Assembly: GCA_036245805.1 (NCBI GenBank)
Contig: BTRK01000003.1
Location: 35,605,215 to 35,669,214, forward strand
Direction of reading: 5' to 3'
Source: Pristionchus mayeri
Taxonomy: Eukaryota; Nematoda; Chromadorea; Rhabditida; Neodiplogasteridae
DNA: 64,000 nt
This document shows positions 61,701 through 64,000 of the stretch, one piece after another; within the stretch, counting starts at the first letter, position 1; each line of letters begins with the position of its first letter. The notes beneath the pieces are model-generated. The model was given only the letters and a program-made list of their open reading frames with translations, was not told the DNA's origin and did not search any database. Made by a program: the position numbers and the translations under genes.

Positions 61701-62265
61701 AGTAAGTTGAAATAGAGACGAAGAAGAGAGACAAAAATAAGCCGGGAGCAAATGCGGCTTCACTATGACACAGAATCTCACAAAAACAAGCTATTGCCCT
61801 TGCAACGCGCCCGAGGAATTCTAAGCGGCAACAGGCAAATCCGAATGGAAATTCGAAGCAAGATGCGGAATCTAAGATGCACTGGCTTGGAATCTAATGT
61901 GGCTGAATTCTGATTCTCGGTGAGGAACTCTTGCAACGATCACTGGGCAGAAAGAGTGAGACACGGGATAGTGAATCTCGAGGAAGAGCCGGAATTGCGA
62001 ATCTCAGAGATACAAGGGGTCGATTATGAATTCTCGATCTGCCACGGGCTGCTGCTGACCCATATTGATCGCTATCTGGTAGAGAGGCGCGAGTGACTCT
62101 CCCTGACCTCAAAATTCTCTAACCGACTAGAGAGAGCGAGATAGCGCGTAGAATGGAGAGAGCAGCCTGATCGTGGAAAGGGAGACGAGAGAGGAAAAGT
62201 GTCAGAAAGTGAAGAGGAAGGTCTCCCTTTCTGATGGTTTCGCTTTTCGATTTGAAAGCTTCCTC

Positions 62266-62388
62266 AATCTAGTAGCAGCGTTGAGAGTGGCAAAGTGCTG
62301 TTTTTCAAAGTGCCGGGTCGGTCATTATCTCATCCACGGGATCACACAAGGAAACGCCGCTGGATTCAAACTGAACTCGCTGTCGAAG
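62266..62388 (+). pseudogene. Formin FH2 core exon fragment (plus strand)
   Basis: The frame reads HYLIHGITQGNAAGFKLNSL, matching the FH2 core NYLNHGNTQGNAAGFKLNSL of formin exon 44048-44169, and ends at the same place in a GTATGAG donor (parent GTATGAC). The 5' part is degraded and no adjacent FH2 exon is visible on either side. Retention of the splice donor shows a DNA-level copy, not a retrocopy. It is inverted relative to the parent gene, about 18 kb away. Confidence 0.8.
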
Positions 62389-62668
62389 GTATGAGCAGGA
62401 TACAAGACAAACTAACCGGTTTTGAGTTTGATTTCTTTTTTATAAATGTTATTCACCTTTACGAACCGATTATTGGATTGCGCCGATAGCTAAAGATGAA
62501 ATATTAGATGTGAAACATAGAACAAAGGGTTACGCAAAATCGAAACAGAAGAGAGCGTCCTTGACTTTGTTAATCTCGATGTATTCGTTTTAACGGATCC
62601 GCTCATACTCAATTCGCATTTGCAGGACGTCGACGTGCGCGCATCATGCGCTGCGTCACAAACAATTA

Positions 62669-62741
62669 ACCCTTCTGTAGAACTTTCAGAGTAGGTTCAG
62701 AAAATCTCTTAAATAATTCTGTGAAAGTTCTACAGAAGGGT
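62669..62741. other. 73-nt hairpin with a perfect 20-bp stem
   Basis: ACCCTTCTGTAGAACTTTCA pairs perfectly with its complement ending at 62741; an inner CAGA/TCTG pairing can extend the stem past an asymmetric bulge. Size and shape resemble a miRNA precursor, but a miniature palindromic repeat is equally possible. Confidence 0.4.
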
Positions 62742-62855
62742 ACATTTTTGGGTTATCATACGCCCTAGTGATGGTTTCATGTGAGTGTCACTTGGTGCCA
62801 CACAACTCGGCGTACTCTCTAGCAAGTCTGAGTGACGAGAGTGCAATCAAAATTA

Positions 62856-63102
62856 AAGGAGGAGTAAACTCAAAATTCAATTTTTGAAGCGATTATATAC
62901 ACTGCATAGAGCTCAACATCGATAAGACGCTCCGAAATTTTCATATTGATATCTCCATTCCGAACAGAGTTATAGCTAGTTAGCTGGGAGCCAGATCAGG
63001 GAAAGCTCAGGGAAGGGAGCGAGATATCACGCGACTTGAAGAGAGTGCGTCCCTAGGTGAAACATATTCCAACCGGGCGCGCGTTTGCATTTACTCCTCC
63101 TT
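62856..63102. mobile_element. TA-flanked MITE, same family as 36526-36898
   Basis: Ends AAGGAGGAGTAAA and TTTACTCCTCCTT are inverted and flanked by TA (62854-62855, 63103-63104). Length is 247 bp. It contains one GTGAAACATAT motif (63057-63067). Confidence 0.8.
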
Positions 63103-63104
63103 TA

Positions 63105-63517
63105 ATAGAGAATTTGTTTCGATTCCATCCCCATGGTCATCTCACTAATAAACTTGCACAAGAGAAGATTGGGGATCAGTCCATAAATCTTTGATTTATG
63201 TTTCACAGCGGGGTCATGCCCTCAAGTTTTTCGCAGTTTCAGTATCAATGGGGCCTGAGTTGAAAAAAAAATCAAGATCAACATTTAATTGATGTCAAGT
63301 GATATGGCTGCAACTTTCGCCTGCAATGATCACGAACGAATACAAGGCGTGGCCTAGTGCTTGCAACAGCCTTCCTAATTAGCCACGTGGTTTGTTCACT
63401 TCTCGTGCATACTCACTTCCTCTGACTATTGATCGAGTTTTGGAAAAAAAGTTGGTGGTGAATGTGAGAAGGCCACCTTAATTTGCAGGTTGTTGACTCT
63501 AAATGGATGAATGGATA
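63105..63517. other. No gene seen
   Basis: Mixed AT-rich sequence between a MITE and a foldback fragment. It includes one ATGTTTCAC word on plus (63198-63206), opposite in orientation to the others of the 50-63 kb block. Confidence 0.5.
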
Positions 63518-63742
63518 TAACACACTATCTGAGAGAATCGAAATACACTTGGCACAGGCCGAAAATTGAAATCTCTTTTGACTTCACCAATAGGTAGTAC
63601 TCGACGAGGGTAATCGACGAGCATCGCCAAAATTTCGATCCGCATCCGCGCGCGCGGCGGCGCGGATCTTCAATAAAACAGCAGTAATCCTCGAAATTTT
63701 GTATATCGATCCTAATCACTGCGACGGTAGGGGCGTCGCAGT
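63518..63742. mobile_element. Foldback family 2 fragment (one outer arm)
   Basis: Starts AACACACTATCTGAGAGAATC and carries CTTGGCACAGGCCGAAAATT and ATCCGCATCCGCGCG, as in the arm of 16420-17520. It ends in a small palindrome, CACTGCGACGGTAGGGGCG then TCGCAGTG, where the rest of the element is missing. Confidence 0.85.
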
Positions 63743-63743
63743 G

Positions 63744-64000
63744 ATACCGTATACCAATCGTTAATTAGCCATGGGTCAACTCTTATTCCGTGGGTCAGAT
63801 TTATGATTTTGACCTTTGATCGTTGAATTACCGTATACCAATCAATAATTAGCATTGGGTCAACTACCGTATACCAATCGATAATTAGCCATGGATCAAC
63901 TCTTATTCCGTGGGTCAGATTTATGATTTTGACCTTTTATCTTTGAATTACCGTATACCAATCAATAATTAGCATTGGGCCAACTACCGTATACCAATCG
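63744..64000. repeat. 121-bp tandem repeat running off the window
   Basis: Just over two units, starting at 63744, 63865 and 63986, each opening TACCGTATACCAATCG and containing TCTTATTCCGTGGGTCAGAT. Vocabulary such as CCGTATACC and GGGTCAGAT recurs in the foldback at 1541-2287. Confidence 0.93.

Larger units (their letters stand above)
47990..62850. repeat. Gene-free block of diverged short repeats and CT/GA hairpins
   Basis: No chain of exons is supportable in about 15 kb. The block is filled with variants of a CT-rich word (ACTCTCTTCATTTTGCACGC followed by TCTCTCGCTCTCT), often paired with its complement as a 60-75 bp hairpin (48000-48069, 49289-49357, 56403-56470, 59263-59330, 60847-60914, 62088-62164) or standing singly (48765, 49385, 53397, 53490, 55360, 56262, 57375, 57565). 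Other diverged tandem units occur: AGGAATTGTACAGGTCGATC at 55841 and 56099, ATCTGTCACGAGGTCAGGG at 60220 and a variant at 60384, and a roughly 300-bp unit with GAACAAGGAACAA between 53640 and 54960. Interspersed is the motif GTGAAACATAG in one orientation. It could be old satellite decay, a heterochromatic or small-RNA locus, or a giant formin 5' intron. Confidence 0.7.

Overview
The window is eukaryotic and most likely from a nematode. Reasons: many very short exons (about 50-160 bp) joined by short introns with TTTCAG-type acceptors, mariner-type elements with TA target sites, a formin split into at least 31 small exons (a density reminiscent of diplogastrids such as Pristionchus), and a motif resembling the nematode piRNA-promoter core. 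The species cannot be fixed from sequence alone.

Layout. (1) 100-4703, minus: a gene of about 11 exons for a THAP-domain protein whose body matches Kolobok-type DDE transposases. (2) 2120-35512: a head-to-tail tandem duplication of a roughly 16.7 kb unit (unit A 2120-18818, unit B 18819-35512), with only about ten base substitutions plus homopolymer-length differences noticed. Each unit holds the 5' part of the THAP gene, a minisatellite, a decayed mariner, foldback elements, a second mariner-like element, a two-finger C2H2 gene (plus), a 0.7 kb polypurine tract, a small secreted-protein gene (plus) and a four-exon frameshifted formin relic (minus). The THAP gene is complete only across the left flank plus unit A; unit B's copy is cut at the new junction. 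(3) 36362-47777, minus: a formin with FH1, complete FH2 and a long Pro/Ser/Thr-rich tail; 31 phase-consistent exons were traced, the start codon was not found. (4) About 48-63.1 kb: no convincing gene. The block is built of diverged short repeats, including recurrent CT/GA-rich hairpins and a recurring GTGAAACATAG motif in one orientation, plus a 1.3 kb TTAA-ended foldback, a 95-bp-arm almost perfect inverted repeat, a formin FH2 exon fragment and small structured hairpins. (5) 63.5-64.0 kb: a foldback fragment and a 121-bp tandem repeat running off the end.

The intact genes do not form an obvious pathway. The main story is genome dynamics: a very recent segmental duplication with one breakpoint inside a foldback element, decayed mariner and foldback elements throughout, repeated partial copying of formin exons, and a gene-free repeat block that may be either an old satellite or a small-RNA source locus. 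Exon coordinates were derived by hand from frame and splice signals; no search or expression data were used.
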